A DNA stretch of 64,000 nt from Burkholderia aenigmatica (GCF_902499175.1 NZ_CABVQC010000031.1:28139-92138); one strand, 5' to 3'. Positions 16,191-24,848 are shown, numbered from the stretch's first letter. The notes: generated from the letters alone by a model not told the origin. Numbers and translations: made by a program.

Positions 16191-16382
16191 ATGACAGGTG
16201 AAGCCGTCAAGCGCAAGCTGCGTGAACAGGGAAAGACCATCAAAGAATGGGCGCAAGAGCACGGTTACGACTACGTGCTGGTCTCGCGCGTCATCCGTGG
16301 CGTCCAGAAAGCCAACTACGGTAAGGGGCACGATGTTGCGGTTGCCTTGGGCATGAAGAAGCCCGGGGAGGTGGATGCATGA
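16191..16382 (+). CDS. Small early regulator, BcepMu gp16 family (Ner-like)
   Basis: A 63-residue DNA-binding protein of the type annotated as BcepMu gp16 family, with a helix-turn-helix in TIKEWAQEHGYDYVLVSRVI and a basic GKGHDVAVALGMK continuation. It is the first gene of the rightward early operon, facing the repressor, so it takes the place of Mu Ner, which down-regulates early and repressor transcription. ATG 16191 follows a CGGAG site. Its stop overlaps the next start (ATGA). Confidence 0.8.
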   Translation: MTGEAVKRKLREQGKTIKEWAQEHGYDYVLVSRVIRGVQKANYGKGHDVAVALGMKKPGEVDA

Positions 16383-17425
16383 GCACGTCCGCCAAGAAGT
16401 CCCGGCAGCCCGCCGAAGTCGTCGCCGTCCAGAAATCGGCCGATACACTCGTCGCCAGCCACAAATCCCCGAACGTTCGGGGATTTGGATTCGGCGCTGC
16501 TGAACAGGCATTAGCCGACGTGCTCGGCGTGTCAGTCTCCGGCGGCGCGGAAGCCCGCATTAGCAGCGCAATTTCGAAGACAAATTCCGCCCTGCGGCTG
16601 GTCATTGAGGCCGGCCTGGTGCTTCTCAGCGTGCGTTCCGAATGTGAGCACGGCGAGTTCGAAGCATTGCTCGAAGATCACGGCATGCCCAGCCAACGCG
16701 CCAGCGAGGCGATGACGTATGCGCGATTTGCCGCTTCGCTGTCACCGGAAGATCGTGATCGTGTCATCGAACTGCCGAAAACCAAGGTGCTGGAACTGGC
16801 GAAGGCCGACCCCGAAGTCCTCCAAGACCTGTTCGAAGACAACGCGAAGTTCGGCGAGCTGACCGCGCTGTCCGTGCGCGATCTGCGCGTCGCGCTGCGT
16901 GACGCGAACGCCAAGCGCACCGACCTTTCGACTCGTAACGAGAAGCTGGAGCGCGAGCGCGACCGCCTGCAGGAAGAGCTGCGCGTGCTGCGCGAGGGCC
17001 GCGTCAAGACCGGCGGCGACGTTCCGGTCGTCGTCCAGGACATTCGCCTGGAGTGCGCAGCCCTGCACAAGAAGGCGCTGATGGCGGTCGAGGACATCGG
17101 CCGGCTCGGCCGTGAGTTTCTGACGAACGGTCTGCCCGACGATTCCGAGTGGAACACGCCCGTCATCCGGCACCTGTACGGCTCGCTCACGGCGCTGCAC
17201 GCGGTCATCGGCGGGCAGATCGCCGACATGCACCGCAGCTTCGGTGCGTTGTTGAACGGCGAACAGTCCGTCCTCGATACGTTCTCGCCGGATGAGGCCA
17301 CGCGCTGCGCGCTCGAATACCGCGCGCTGATCCAGGAGCACGACCACGAAGCCAAGGCGCGCGAGTGGGAACGCGAAATGGAGCGCCCACGACGCGGCCG
17401 TCCGCGCACCGCCCCGACGAAGTAA
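16379..17425 (+). CDS. DUF3102-like early phage protein with central coiled coil
   Basis: A 348-residue protein with an N-terminal helical region containing the ISSAISKTNSALRLVIEAGL and HGEFEALLEDHG segments seen in DUF3102-type phage and plasmid proteins, a strongly charged coiled coil at about residues 175-205, and a basic C-terminus (RPRRGRPRTAPTK) that could touch DNA. It lies between the Ner-like regulator and the transposase. A replication or partition accessory role is possible; no catalytic motif is visible. Confidence 0.65.
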   Translation: MSTSAKKSRQPAEVVAVQKSADTLVASHKSPNVRGFGFGAAEQALADVLGVSVSGGAEARISSAISKTNSALRLVIEAGLVLLSVRSECEHGEFEALLEDHGMPSQRASEAMTYARFAASLSPEDRDRVIELPKTKVLELAKADPEVLQDLFEDNAKFGELTALSVRDLRVALRDANAKRTDLSTRNEKLERERDRLQEELRVLREGRVKTGGDVPVVVQDIRLECAALHKKALMAVEDIGRLGREFLTNGLPDDSEWNTPVIRHLYGSLTALHAVIGGQIADMHRSFGALLNGEQSVLDTFSPDEATRCALEYRALIQEHDHEAKAREWEREMERPRRGRPRTAPTK

Positions 17426-17464
17426 TCCATCCATTCGACCGACTACCGCCCGACCAGGTGCGAT

Positions 17465-19090
17465 ATGCGATCTGTACTCTTGAAATCCGACATCATGACC
17501 AGCCAAGTTCCGGCTGCGCTCAACAGCGATCCGTGGCTGATCGCCACCGAAGCGCAGCGGCAGACGGCTGAGCTGCGCTTCCAGCTGATCGGCCCCGGCG
17601 TGCAGCTGATCCAGGCCGGCGCCAGCGTCAACAACGTTGCGGCGCTGTTGGCCGAGCGCTTGCGCGACACCGATTCGGCCGTGCAAAAGCAACTGCTGGC
17701 CCGCCTCGGCGAGGTGCCGTCCGTGTCCACGCTCAAGCGCTGGCTGTCCGGCTACAGGCGCGAGGGAAAGGTCGGCCTGCTGTCGGCCCATACCGGCCGC
17801 GTGCGCAAGGATTACGGCTGGGAGCTGCGCGCAACCGCGCTGTACAACCTGCCCAGCAAGCCGACCTACGCGGCGGTCGCGCTGAAGCTGCGCAAAGAAG
17901 GATTCGACACCGCGACCGACTCGCGCGTGACGCGTTACTTGAAGTCGCTGCCGGCGACGCTCGGCGAGAACAGCCCGGCCCGCGTCGGCAAACACCTGCA
18001 CAAGCTGCGGCACCAGAAGTACCAGCCGCGCACGCTCGAACAGATCAAGGTGGGCGACATCTACGCGGGCGACGGCCACACCAGCGATTGCTATGTGGCG
18101 CATCCGAACACGGGCGGTCTGTTCCGGCCCGAGCTGACGGCGTTCATCGACATCCGTTCGCGGTACGTGCCGGGCTGGTATCTGTCCGAGTCCGAATCGG
18201 CGCTGTCGACGGTGTTTGCGCTGTCGCACGCCATGCAGACCTATGACCACCTGCCGCTGTTTCTCTACCTGGACCGTGGCGCAGGCTATCGCGCCAAGAT
18301 GCTGAACGACCAGGCGACGGGCTTCTATGCACGTTTCGAAATGGACGTGATCGGCGCGCTGCCGGGCAACCCGCACGGCAAGGGCTGGATCGAACGCTGG
18401 TTCCGCACGGTGCGTGACCATCACGACAAGTTCTTCGCGGGCGGTCAGTTCTACTGCGGCAACGACATGGCCGCAGAGGTGAATCGCCGCCTGTCCGTCG
18501 AGGTGCGTTCCGGCAAGCGTCGTTTGCCGTCACTGGCCGAGTATATGGCCAGCCTGGCGAACTTCATCCACGAATACAACCACACGCCGATGGACGTGCT
18601 GGACGGCCGCACGCCTGCCCAGGTGTGGGCGTCGCTCGAACGCAATCCGGTCGTGCTGTCTGCCGAAGCGATAGTCCGACCGCGTGAAAAACGCACGGTA
18701 CGCCGTCAGATGGTCGAGCTGCACAAGCGCCAGTACTACGCGGCCGAGCTGGCGCTGTACGACGGTAAGTCGCTGACCATCGAATACGACCTGCACGACG
18801 ACCGCACGGTGTGGCTGTACGACGCGAAAGACCGCTTCGTGTGCCAGGCCGCGATCGTTCGCACGATCGGCGTCGTGCCGCAGTCGCGCCTGGAAGAGCA
18901 GCGCGAAAAGCGTCTGCAAGGCCAGGTCAAGCGCCTGGAGCGCAAGGCCGACGAAGCGCGTGCTCGTGCCCAGGACAGCATCACCGTGGACGAACAGCTT
19001 GCCCACCTGCCGGACCTCAACGTCCAACCCGTCATCGATCTGGATCGCCCTGGCAAGGGCATCGTGATCGACCTGCTCGACAACGAATAA
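17465..19090 (+). CDS. MuA-like DDE transposase
   Basis: A 541-residue transposase that joins the prophage ends to target DNA for integration and replicative transposition. An N-terminal helical DNA-binding part precedes the rve catalytic core, where D203 (AGDGH), D270 (LYLDRG) and E310 (GKGWIERW) form the DDE triad; D203-D270 spacing is 67 residues, like MuA. A Mu-transposase C-terminal beta domain (about 385-460) and a charged, coiled tail for contact with the ATPase follow. An alternative start at 17495 is possible. The recognition sites are probably the CGTTTAATTTGACCC repeats at the ends. Confidence 0.94.
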   Translation: MRSVLLKSDIMTSQVPAALNSDPWLIATEAQRQTAELRFQLIGPGVQLIQAGASVNNVAALLAERLRDTDSAVQKQLLARLGEVPSVSTLKRWLSGYRREGKVGLLSAHTGRVRKDYGWELRATALYNLPSKPTYAAVALKLRKEGFDTATDSRVTRYLKSLPATLGENSPARVGKHLHKLRHQKYQPRTLEQIKVGDIYAGDGHTSDCYVAHPNTGGLFRPELTAFIDIRSRYVPGWYLSESESALSTVFALSHAMQTYDHLPLFLYLDRGAGYRAKMLNDQATGFYARFEMDVIGALPGNPHGKGWIERWFRTVRDHHDKFFAGGQFYCGNDMAAEVNRRLSVEVRSGKRRLPSLAEYMASLANFIHEYNHTPMDVLDGRTPAQVWASLERNPVVLSAEAIVRPREKRTVRRQMVELHKRQYYAAELALYDGKSLTIEYDLHDDRTVWLYDAKDRFVCQAAIVRTIGVVPQSRLEEQREKRLQGQVKRLERKADEARARAQDSITVDEQLAHLPDLNVQPVIDLDRPGKGIVIDLLDNE

Positions 19091-19099
19091 GGAGTGACC

Positions 19100-20092
19100 A
19101 TGACTTCGAAGAACCAAAACGACAACGCCGTGGCCGTTCCGGTCGAGTGGCCCGAGCACTACAGCGAAGCGAACCGGGCCGAAGCCGCTGCGATCGTGGC
19201 GCAGCTCGCCGAGATCGGTAAGACGCGCTCCTGGCTCTCGCGCCTGTCGCGCGTCAACGTCGGCACCATGTCCACGGTGCTGAACGGCAAGTACACGACC
19301 GAGCCGACGAAGTGGTTGCGCATGATGTCCGACGCGCTGTCGACGTATACCGGTCGCGCGACGATCACCTCGATGCCGCACGTCCAGACGAGTGTGTCGC
19401 AGCTCGCGAACGTCGTATGCGACCGCGCCCGGAAGTACCGCAATTTCGGTGTGTTGACGGGCTTCGTCGGCGTCGGCAAGACGGATGCGGTGCGACAGTA
19501 CAAGGAGCAGAACAGCCACACCATCATCATCGAGGCCAACCCGAACATGTCGCCGGCCGTGATGCTGGATGAGTTGCTGGCGGCATCATCGGCCCCGATG
19601 GCACGCACGCTCGACGGCAAGTTCGCGTCGATCACCGAAGCGCTGACCGGTACGACGTACCTCATCATCGTCGACGAAGCCGAAACGATGATGCCGAGCT
19701 GCCTGCACTACCTGCGCCGCATCCGCGACAAGGCCGGCATCGGCATCGTCCTGGTCGGCACCGACCGCCTGCTGCAGCTCATCAAGCCGAGCTACGGCCA
19801 GTTCGATCAAATTCGCTCGCGCGTCGGGTTCTGGCCGCAGGTGGTTCGCGGTGTCTCGCGTGAGGACGCCGACGCGCTTGCGCAGGCGGCGCTGGACGAC
19901 CAGGGCGAGCTGTCTGGCGAAGTGCTGGACGCGCTCTGGCACTACTGCCGGGGCTCGGCCCGCATGCTCATCGAGAACTTCATTCCGGCCCTGCGCGACT
20001 ACGGCCTGAAGAAGAACCACGATCTGTCCGCCGACCTGGTGCACGCCGTCGCACGCGACGCGCTGCTGCTCGGCGACCAGCGCAACGCGTGA
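19100..20092 (+). CDS. MuB-like AAA+ target-selection ATPase
   Basis: A 330-residue ATPase of the MuB/ExeA-TniB kind, which coats target DNA, activates the transposase and gives target immunity. The N-terminal helix-turn-helix (about residues 37-64) is followed by Walker A GFVGVGKT (121-128), Walker B LIIVDEAE (188-195) and a sensor region near LVGTDRLLQ. The ATG at 19100 is preferred over GTG at 19094 because it sits five bases after AAGGAG. It follows the transposase by nine bases in the same operon. Confidence 0.92.
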   Translation: MTSKNQNDNAVAVPVEWPEHYSEANRAEAAAIVAQLAEIGKTRSWLSRLSRVNVGTMSTVLNGKYTTEPTKWLRMMSDALSTYTGRATITSMPHVQTSVSQLANVVCDRARKYRNFGVLTGFVGVGKTDAVRQYKEQNSHTIIIEANPNMSPAVMLDELLAASSAPMARTLDGKFASITEALTGTTYLIIVDEAETMMPSCLHYLRRIRDKAGIGIVLVGTDRLLQLIKPSYGQFDQIRSRVGFWPQVVRGVSREDADALAQAALDDQGELSGEVLDALWHYCRGSARMLIENFIPALRDYGLKKNHDLSADLVHAVARDALLLGDQRNA

Positions 20093-20099
20093 GGCGATC

Positions 20100-20288
20100 A
20101 TGATGAATCAGACCGATTCCCACATCACCATCCGTCACACAGCCGGCCGCACGACCGTGCGGGCGACGGGCCACTATGCGCGGCCGTTCCTCGACGCACT
20201 CGCGAACGGTGCGCCTTCCGGCGAAGCCGCTGCGTTCTCTGCCTGGCTGACGTTCCAGCCGCGTACGGCCAGCGAGGTGACGGCATGA
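20100..20288 (+). CDS. Small early phage protein
   Basis: A 62-residue protein of unknown function, moderately basic, with no recognised domain. Two adjacent ATGs (20100, 20103) could each start it. It overlaps the following gene by four bases (ATGA), so it is almost certainly translated as part of the early operon. Confidence 0.6.
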   Translation: MMNQTDSHITIRHTAGRTTVRATGHYARPFLDALANGAPSGEAAAFSAWLTFQPRTASEVTA

Positions 20289-20590
20289 AGCGCCTGTCCA
20301 ACCTGACTGCCGGGCCGGTGCTGGCCGAGCTTCTGTCGGGCCTGCGTCGCGTGCGCGCCGAGTTGCGCCGCCTGGTCGTGCGCGTTCGCACGCAGTGCCA
20401 GCTGCGCCGCATCGATCGCGACGAGCGGCGTGCGGCGCGTGACCTCGACTGGATGCGGCGCGAGCTGGACCGCACGCAGACGAACTTCACGTTGCTCCAG
20501 GGCGCGTATGCGAATCAGCGGCGCGCGCTCTACCGTCGCCTGCAGGACACCGCCGTCGAGCGTACGGGAGGCAGCAATGCCGCTTCCTGA
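20285..20590 (+). CDS. Small arginine-rich early protein
   Basis: A 101-residue, very basic protein with long helical stretches rich in Arg, Leu and Glu (residues 18-85), likely a coiled coil or nucleic-acid-binding helix. It overlaps its neighbours on both sides, supporting real translation. No homologous family is recognised. Confidence 0.6.
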   Translation: MKRLSNLTAGPVLAELLSGLRRVRAELRRLVVRVRTQCQLRRIDRDERRAARDLDWMRRELDRTQTNFTLLQGAYANQRRALYRRLQDTAVERTGGSNAAS

Positions 20591-21164
20591 AGTCGTTTGC
20601 CCGAACTGCCGCGCCCGCATGAGCCTGGACGTGATCCTGGCCGACGACAGCATGCGCGACATCGTGATGGCGCTCGCCGACATCCATCCGGCCGGCGAAA
20701 CGCTGGTCAAGCCGCTGTTGCGCTATCTCGGCCTGTTCGGACCGCGCAAGTCGCAAATGGCATGGGGCCGCATGGCTGCGCTGATGCGCGAGCTGGTGCC
20801 CGAAATGCGTGCGGCACAGGTGAGCTGGAACGGGACCACGTACGCGGCACCGACCGACACCTGGGCGGCGGCACTGGCATACGCCGTCGACCAGGCGCAC
20901 GCCGGGAAGCTCGATTTGCCCCTGAAGTCGCACGGCTGGCTTCGTTCGGTGATGGCGAGCCGAAGCGCCCGCTCGGCCGGCCGAGCCGAGGATGCCCGAG
21001 AAGCGCAGCTGCGCGGCGTGTCCGGCACGGGAACGGTCGAGGAGCGGCGAACGCCAGTGCCGCCCGAGCCCGGCCCGATACACGTCGACGCCACGCTGCC
21101 GAAAGCCGAAATGCCCGCACACATCCGCCAACAACTGAAGCTGAAACCAAGGAACCCATCATGA
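20577..21164 (+). CDS. Early phage protein with N-terminal CxxC motif
   Basis: A 195-residue protein starting after GGGAGG within the end of the previous gene. The N-terminus has one CPNCRARM knuckle (residues 8-11 contain CxxC) and the middle (60-130) is helical with the conserved-looking LLRYLGLFGPRKSQMAWGRM segment. The C-terminus is proline-rich and ends in a basic KLKPRNPS. Similar genes accompany transposition genes in BcepMu-type phages; a replication role is a guess. Confidence 0.65.
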   Translation: MPLPEVVCPNCRARMSLDVILADDSMRDIVMALADIHPAGETLVKPLLRYLGLFGPRKSQMAWGRMAALMRELVPEMRAAQVSWNGTTYAAPTDTWAAALAYAVDQAHAGKLDLPLKSHGWLRSVMASRSARSAGRAEDAREAQLRGVSGTGTVEERRTPVPPEPGPIHVDATLPKAEMPAHIRQQLKLKPRNPS

Positions 21165-21787
21165 CCGAACAGACGATTGAAACCATCCCGGCCGGCTACC
21201 GCAAGAACGCGCGGGGCCACCTGGTGCCCGAAGCCACGATCCGCGATATCGACCTGGAGCGTGACGGCCTGGTGCGCGAGCTGATCGTCGCCGTGAAGAC
21301 CCAGCAGGCTGCGCTGCGCAAGCTGAAGGAACGTGCGTTCGGCGACGCCAACGCGTTCATTTCGCTGTCGGCCGACAAGTACGACGTGAAGATCGGTGGG
21401 GCCAAGGGCAACGTGACGCTGCATTCGTTTGATGGTGCGCTGAAGGTCGTCATCCAGCGCGCGGAGAACATGTCGTTCGACGAGCGCCTGCAGGCGGCGA
21501 AGACCCTCATCGATGAGTGCATCAACGAATGGGCGCGCGGAAGCGATCCGAAGATTCAGGTGCTGGTGCAGCAGGCGTTCGAGACGGACAAGGAAGGCAA
21601 GATCAACGTGGGCGGCGTGCTCGCGCTGCGCCGCCTGGAGATCACGGATGACAAGTGGCAACGCGCCATGCAGGCGATCGGCGAGTCGGTGCAGGTCGTC
21701 GGCACGAAGACGTACATGCGCTTCTACGAGCGCGTCGAGGGCAGCGAGCAGTACACGCCCATCAGTCTCGACTTCGCGTCGCTGTGA
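21161..21787 (+). CDS. DUF3164 family protein
   Basis: A 208-residue DUF3164 protein, a conserved early gene of Mu-like phages (sometimes mislabelled as sulphate transporter). Family features include YRKNARGHLVPEATIRDIDLERDGLV near the start, the AFGDANAF and YDVKIGGAKGNVTLHSFDG beta segments, and WARGSDPKIQVLVQQAF. It starts four bases before the previous stop, implying coupling. Biochemical role unknown, perhaps in replication or host takeover. Confidence 0.82.
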   Translation: MTEQTIETIPAGYRKNARGHLVPEATIRDIDLERDGLVRELIVAVKTQQAALRKLKERAFGDANAFISLSADKYDVKIGGAKGNVTLHSFDGALKVVIQRAENMSFDERLQAAKTLIDECINEWARGSDPKIQVLVQQAFETDKEGKINVGGVLALRRLEITDDKWQRAMQAIGESVQVVGTKTYMRFYERVEGSEQYTPISLDFASL

Positions 21788-21797
21788 GGGGCCGGCC

Positions 21798-22190
21798 ATG
21801 CACCTGCTCAACTTCCAGTTGCAGTTCGAACCGCTGATTGCCAGCGGCTACAAGCCCCACACCATCCGAGCGAAACGTGCCGACGGCCGAGACCCGGAGC
21901 CCGGCGACGTGCTGCGTATGTACGTCGAGCAGCGCTCGCCACGTGCTCGGATCATCGCGCAGGAAGTCTGCGAATACGTGTCGGACATCCAGATTCTGCC
22001 GCCGCTCGGCGACCGCGTGCCGCAGGTGTTTGTCGGCGCTCGGTTGCTGGACGAGCCTGACGCGGAAGCGCTGGCCCGCGCCGATGGCTTCGACGGCTGG
22101 CGCGACATGGTGGCGTACTTCGCCGACCGGTACGGCCTGCCGTTCACCGGAAACCTGATCGGCTGGAACCGCACACCGTCGTACGTTTGA
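21798..22190 (+). CDS. ASCH-domain protein
   Basis: A 130-residue protein whose sequence fits the ASCH fold: a beta-barrel related to PUA domains that binds RNA or modified nucleobases. Visible features are FQLQFEPLIASGYKPHTIRAKR at the N-terminus (the family's K-T-x-R-type binding loop), the PGDVLRMYVEQRSPRARII strand, and the final GWRDMVAYFADRYG. Phage ASCH proteins may guard or edit nucleic acid modifications or act in translation control. Function here is not established. Confidence 0.8.
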   Translation: MHLLNFQLQFEPLIASGYKPHTIRAKRADGRDPEPGDVLRMYVEQRSPRARIIAQEVCEYVSDIQILPPLGDRVPQVFVGARLLDEPDAEALARADGFDGWRDMVAYFADRYGLPFTGNLIGWNRTPSYV

Positions 22191-22251
22191 TTGCAGTAAC
22201 GCCCGCCGCGAGCGCTTCGCGGCTACCTACCTCAACCAGGAGAACCACCTC

Positions 22252-22524
22252 ATGAACAAGTCGCAACTCATCGACGCCGTGGCGAAGAACGCCGAGCTGA
22301 CCAAGGCCCAAGCCGCTCAATCCGTCGAAGCCGTGCTGAACGCAATCCAGCTCGGCCTGCAGGAAGACGGCGACGTGGCGCTGTCGGGCTTCGGCACCTT
22401 CGGAGTATCGGCGCGCGAAGCGCGCACTGGTCGCAATCCGGCGACGGGCGAGTCGATCCAGATCGCCGCCAGCAAGGCCGTGAAGTTCAAGCCCGGCAAG
22501 GCACTGAAAGACGCCGTGAACTGA
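22252..22524 (+). CDS. HU-family DNA-binding protein
   Basis: A 90-residue HU/IHF-type nucleoid protein: MNKSQLIDAVAK start, GFGTFGVSAREARTGRNPATGE beta-arm with the intercalating-type RNPATG tip, and SKAVKFKPGKALKDAVN end. It bends DNA as a dimer. Mu transposition needs host HU and IHF to assemble the transpososome, so a phage-encoded copy may make this phage partly independent of the host protein. A hairpin terminator follows directly. Confidence 0.93.
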   Translation: MNKSQLIDAVAKNAELTKAQAAQSVEAVLNAIQLGLQEDGDVALSGFGTFGVSAREARTGRNPATGESIQIAASKAVKFKPGKALKDAVN

Positions 22525-22530
22525 TGCGAA

Positions 22531-22550
22531 ACGCCCGCGCAAGCGGGCGT
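22531..22550 (+). terminator. GC-rich hairpin after the HU gene
   Basis: ACGCCCGC and GCGGGCGT form a perfect 8-bp stem closed by a GCAA tetraloop, seven bases after the HU stop. Only a weak T-run follows. It probably attenuates early transcription or insulates HU mRNA. Confidence 0.7.
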
Positions 22551-22599
22551 CTATCCGGCGTGGTGGCCGGGTACTGATGATGCAGCCGAGGAACCCAAC

Positions 22600-23436
22600 A
22601 TGACGAAGAACGAACGGAACGTGACGGGCACGTACTCGCCGCAGCAGGTCGCCGCTGACCTGTTTCGCATTGGCGAGAACCCGAATCTGCCAGCGTGGCA
22701 ATACCCGGTGCTGCAGCAGGCAATCGGCCTGTTGGCGGCCCCTGTCGAGCAGCCCGCAGTAGCGCCGAACGCGTGGCTGGATTGGGCTGTCGAGCGATGG
22801 GAAGCCGAAGTGAAGAACCGGCCGCTCATCAACGTGCACCGTCGCACGCTCGACGATACGTGGCGCCAGGTGATCCGCCATTGCGGCGGCGACGACGTGT
22901 CGCTGCTCGGGCCGCGGCATGGCGATCTGCTCGCGGCAAACCCGGTCAAGACGACCGAGCGCGATCCGGTGTTCAGCATCGACGATCTGGATTTCGAGCC
23001 GGACGGACAGCACGCCATCGCCGACATGGCGAACATCGGCTATGCGTTGCTCGAACAGATTGCGCGGATGGCGCCCGGCTACCACTGGAACGATTCGCCG
23101 GTCGAGATCGTCAGCGACCTCGTCAACGAGCGAGACGAAGCCCGCGCCTCCTCTGCCAACGAGACGAGTGTGGAAGTGTTCACCTATGCGACCAAGCAAG
23201 CGACTGCATGCGCGTCGTGCGGCGAGCAGAAGCACACGCCACTTCGTGTTGACCGGATGGGCGGATACGTCTGCTTGACGTGCATTGACCGCGAACTGGA
23301 GCGCTCTCTCGATCTGGCCAGCGACCAGCGTGCCGCCGTCGAATTCGCGCTCGGCGTGTGCGCGGGCCACGTTGCCGGCGAGCGGCACGTGTCGGCACTG
23401 GAATCGTTGCTGTTCGTCGCGCAGGAGGCACGATGA
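22600..23436 (+). CDS. Early phage protein with zinc-ribbon-like cysteines
   Basis: A 278-residue protein of unknown function. The N-terminal half is helical (LAAPVEQPAVAPNAWLDWAVERWEAE is characteristic of several phage early proteins, here quoted in part as residues 46-60). Two CxxC pairs, CASCGEQ and VCLTC, lie about 20 residues apart near the C-terminal third and would form a zinc ribbon. It overlaps the next gene by four bases. No enzyme motif is seen. Confidence 0.6.
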   Translation: MTKNERNVTGTYSPQQVAADLFRIGENPNLPAWQYPVLQQAIGLLAAPVEQPAVAPNAWLDWAVERWEAEVKNRPLINVHRRTLDDTWRQVIRHCGGDDVSLLGPRHGDLLAANPVKTTERDPVFSIDDLDFEPDGQHAIADMANIGYALLEQIARMAPGYHWNDSPVEIVSDLVNERDEARASSANETSVEVFTYATKQATACASCGEQKHTPLRVDRMGGYVCLTCIDRELERSLDLASDQRAAVEFALGVCAGHVAGERHVSALESLLFVAQEAR

Positions 23437-23600
23437 CGCCAGTTCGTTACGTCGTGATCGCGCTGTCTGCCGTTGGCGCTGCGGTCGTCATGGCGATGCT
23501 GCTCGACGGCTTGGGTATCGGCCACGTTCGCATCTACTTCGGTGCCGACCCGCTCGTGTGCACCGTACCCACCGAAGCCTCGCGGGGAGTGACACTGTGA
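23433..23600 (+). CDS. Small single-pass membrane protein
   Basis: A 55-residue protein with one strong transmembrane helix (about residues 6-25, VVIALSAVGAAVVMAMLLDG) and a short soluble tail. It overlaps the genes on both sides by four bases, which supports expression. Function unknown; small phage membrane proteins of this type may act in exclusion or host signalling. Confidence 0.6.
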   Translation: MTPVRYVVIALSAVGAAVVMAMLLDGLGIGHVRIYFGADPLVCTVPTEASRGVTL

Positions 23601-23920
23601 CTGACGTGAAAATCTTCTATGAGGTTGTCGACGGCGATGAAGTGGAAACCGTGCGCGGCGATAGCATTCGACTGCCGTACACCGACGCTTCGTTCGGCAT
23701 GCACGCGGACTGCGACACCTGGGGGCGCGTCGTCGGCTGGACCGTCACGCACCTGCTGTCCGGCGCACCGGTCGGGACGGGCCGCACGCGGGACGCGGCA
23801 TTCGCAGCCGCCGTCGCGTACGTCGAGCAAAACAAGCCGCACCTCGCGTCGATGTTTGCGAACGCCGCTCAGGCCCGTGTGTTACTCGAGCACCTGCAAC
23901 GTAAAGCGGAGGCCCGCTGA
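23597..23920 (+). CDS. Early phage protein, unknown function
   Basis: A 107-residue protein starting at GTG inside the end of the previous gene. The N-terminal half is beta-rich (KIFYEVVDGDEVETVRG) and the C-terminal half helical (RDAAFAAAVAYVEQNK). No family recognised. It is followed two bases later by the GemA gene, so it belongs to the same early transcript. Confidence 0.6.
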   Translation: MTDVKIFYEVVDGDEVETVRGDSIRLPYTDASFGMHADCDTWGRVVGWTVTHLLSGAPVGTGRTRDAAFAAAVAYVEQNKPHLASMFANAAQARVLLEHLQRKAEAR

Positions 23921-23921
23921 C

Positions 23922-24362
23922 ATGGCGCTTTCCACAGATCCGTCGAAGCGCGACAGCCAGATGGTTCGCCTGAAGGCGATGAAGGCCGGCATGAGCGAAG
24001 ACCAGTACAAGGATTGGCTGCTGGCGCACTTCGGCGTGCGGTCGGCCACCGAGCTGTCGGCCAAGCAACGTCGCGAGGCACATGCACGGCTGCACAAGCT
24101 GCTCGACTCGATGAAGCCGCAGGCCGCTGCTGGTGCATGGAACGAACCGCAGCTGCGCAAGCTGTCCGCGTTGTGGGCGCAGCTCGCGGCGTGCGGCGCG
24201 GTGCGGGTGAACACGGCCGAAGCGCTGGAATCGTGGGCGACCGGTCGTATTCCGACGCTTGCCGCGCTGCGCTTCGCCCGCGCCGACCAGCTGCAGTATC
24301 TGATCGAAGCTGCGAAGAAGTGGTTGCTTCGCGTGCAACCTGATGCCGAAACGACCGCATGA
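23922..24362 (+). CDS. gemA: GemA-like regulatory protein (DUF1018)
   Basis: A 146-residue DUF1018 protein corresponding to Mu GemA (gp16), an early regulator reported to change host gene expression and DNA supercoiling. Visible family features are the MSEDQYKDWLLAHFGVRSATELSAKQRREAHARL segment, given here by residues 24-57, and the C-terminal ADQLQYLIEAAKKWL. It lies directly before the Mor-type activator, as in Mu, with a four-base overlap. Confidence 0.88.
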   Translation: MALSTDPSKRDSQMVRLKAMKAGMSEDQYKDWLLAHFGVRSATELSAKQRREAHARLHKLLDSMKPQAAAGAWNEPQLRKLSALWAQLAACGAVRVNTAEALESWATGRIPTLAALRFARADQLQYLIEAAKKWLLRVQPDAETTA

Positions 24363-24757
24363 ATACGCCGCCCCTCATCAACCGTGCTGCGCTGCCCGAG
24401 CTGCTGCGCGAACTCATCGACTGCGTTGGTGAGGCGGCTGCGTTCGCGCTGATCGACTGGCGCGGCGGCGCATATCTGTCGGTGCCCAAGCGCGTCGATC
24501 CGCAGCACATGCTGGTCGAGCACATTGGCCAGGTCGCGTTCGTTGCCCTGGTCGAGCGCGTCGGCGGCGAGACTGTCATGCTTCCGAAGAAGGACGCCGT
24601 GACGCGCCAGCAGCGGCACCAGATCGTTCGCCAGCTCCGCATGGAACGGCTCACGGTCGACCAGATCGCGATCCGCACCGGGTACACGATGCGCCGCGTG
24701 TTCCAGATTCTCGGCGAGCATCCCGCAGAACCGTCCAGCGGCGACCTGTTCGAGTGA
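24359..24757 (+). CDS. mor: Mor-type middle/late transcription activator
   Basis: A 132-residue member of the Mor/C activator family. In Mu, Mor (from the early operon) turns on the middle promoter and C turns on late promoters; no second copy is visible here, so this one protein may do both. The dimerisation part occupies residues 1-75 and the DNA-binding helix-turn-helix lies around LTVDQIAIRTGYTMRRVFQIL. It is the last early gene. Its likely targets are the TGAAAYNNTTCA dyads upstream of the three late operons. Confidence 0.88.
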   Translation: MNTPPLINRAALPELLRELIDCVGEAAAFALIDWRGGAYLSVPKRVDPQHMLVEHIGQVAFVALVERVGGETVMLPKKDAVTRQQRHQIVRQLRMERLTVDQIAIRTGYTMRRVFQILGEHPAEPSSGDLFE

Positions 24758-24828
24758 TCGCCGCCCCCTCCAGCCAGACCCTTTTCAAAAAGCGCTGAAA
24801 CGTCATCAAAAACCGCTGATGACCTGTT

Positions 24829-24848
24829 GGACGACTCTACGGTCGTCC
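24829..24848 (+). terminator. Hairpin after the early operon
   Basis: GGACGAC and GTCGTCC form a 7-bp stem with a six-base loop, about 75 bp after the Mor gene stop. A second, weaker inverted repeat (GTCATC/GATGAC, 24802-24823) precedes it. Together they probably end early transcription before the head operon. Neither has a strong U-tract. Confidence 0.5.
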
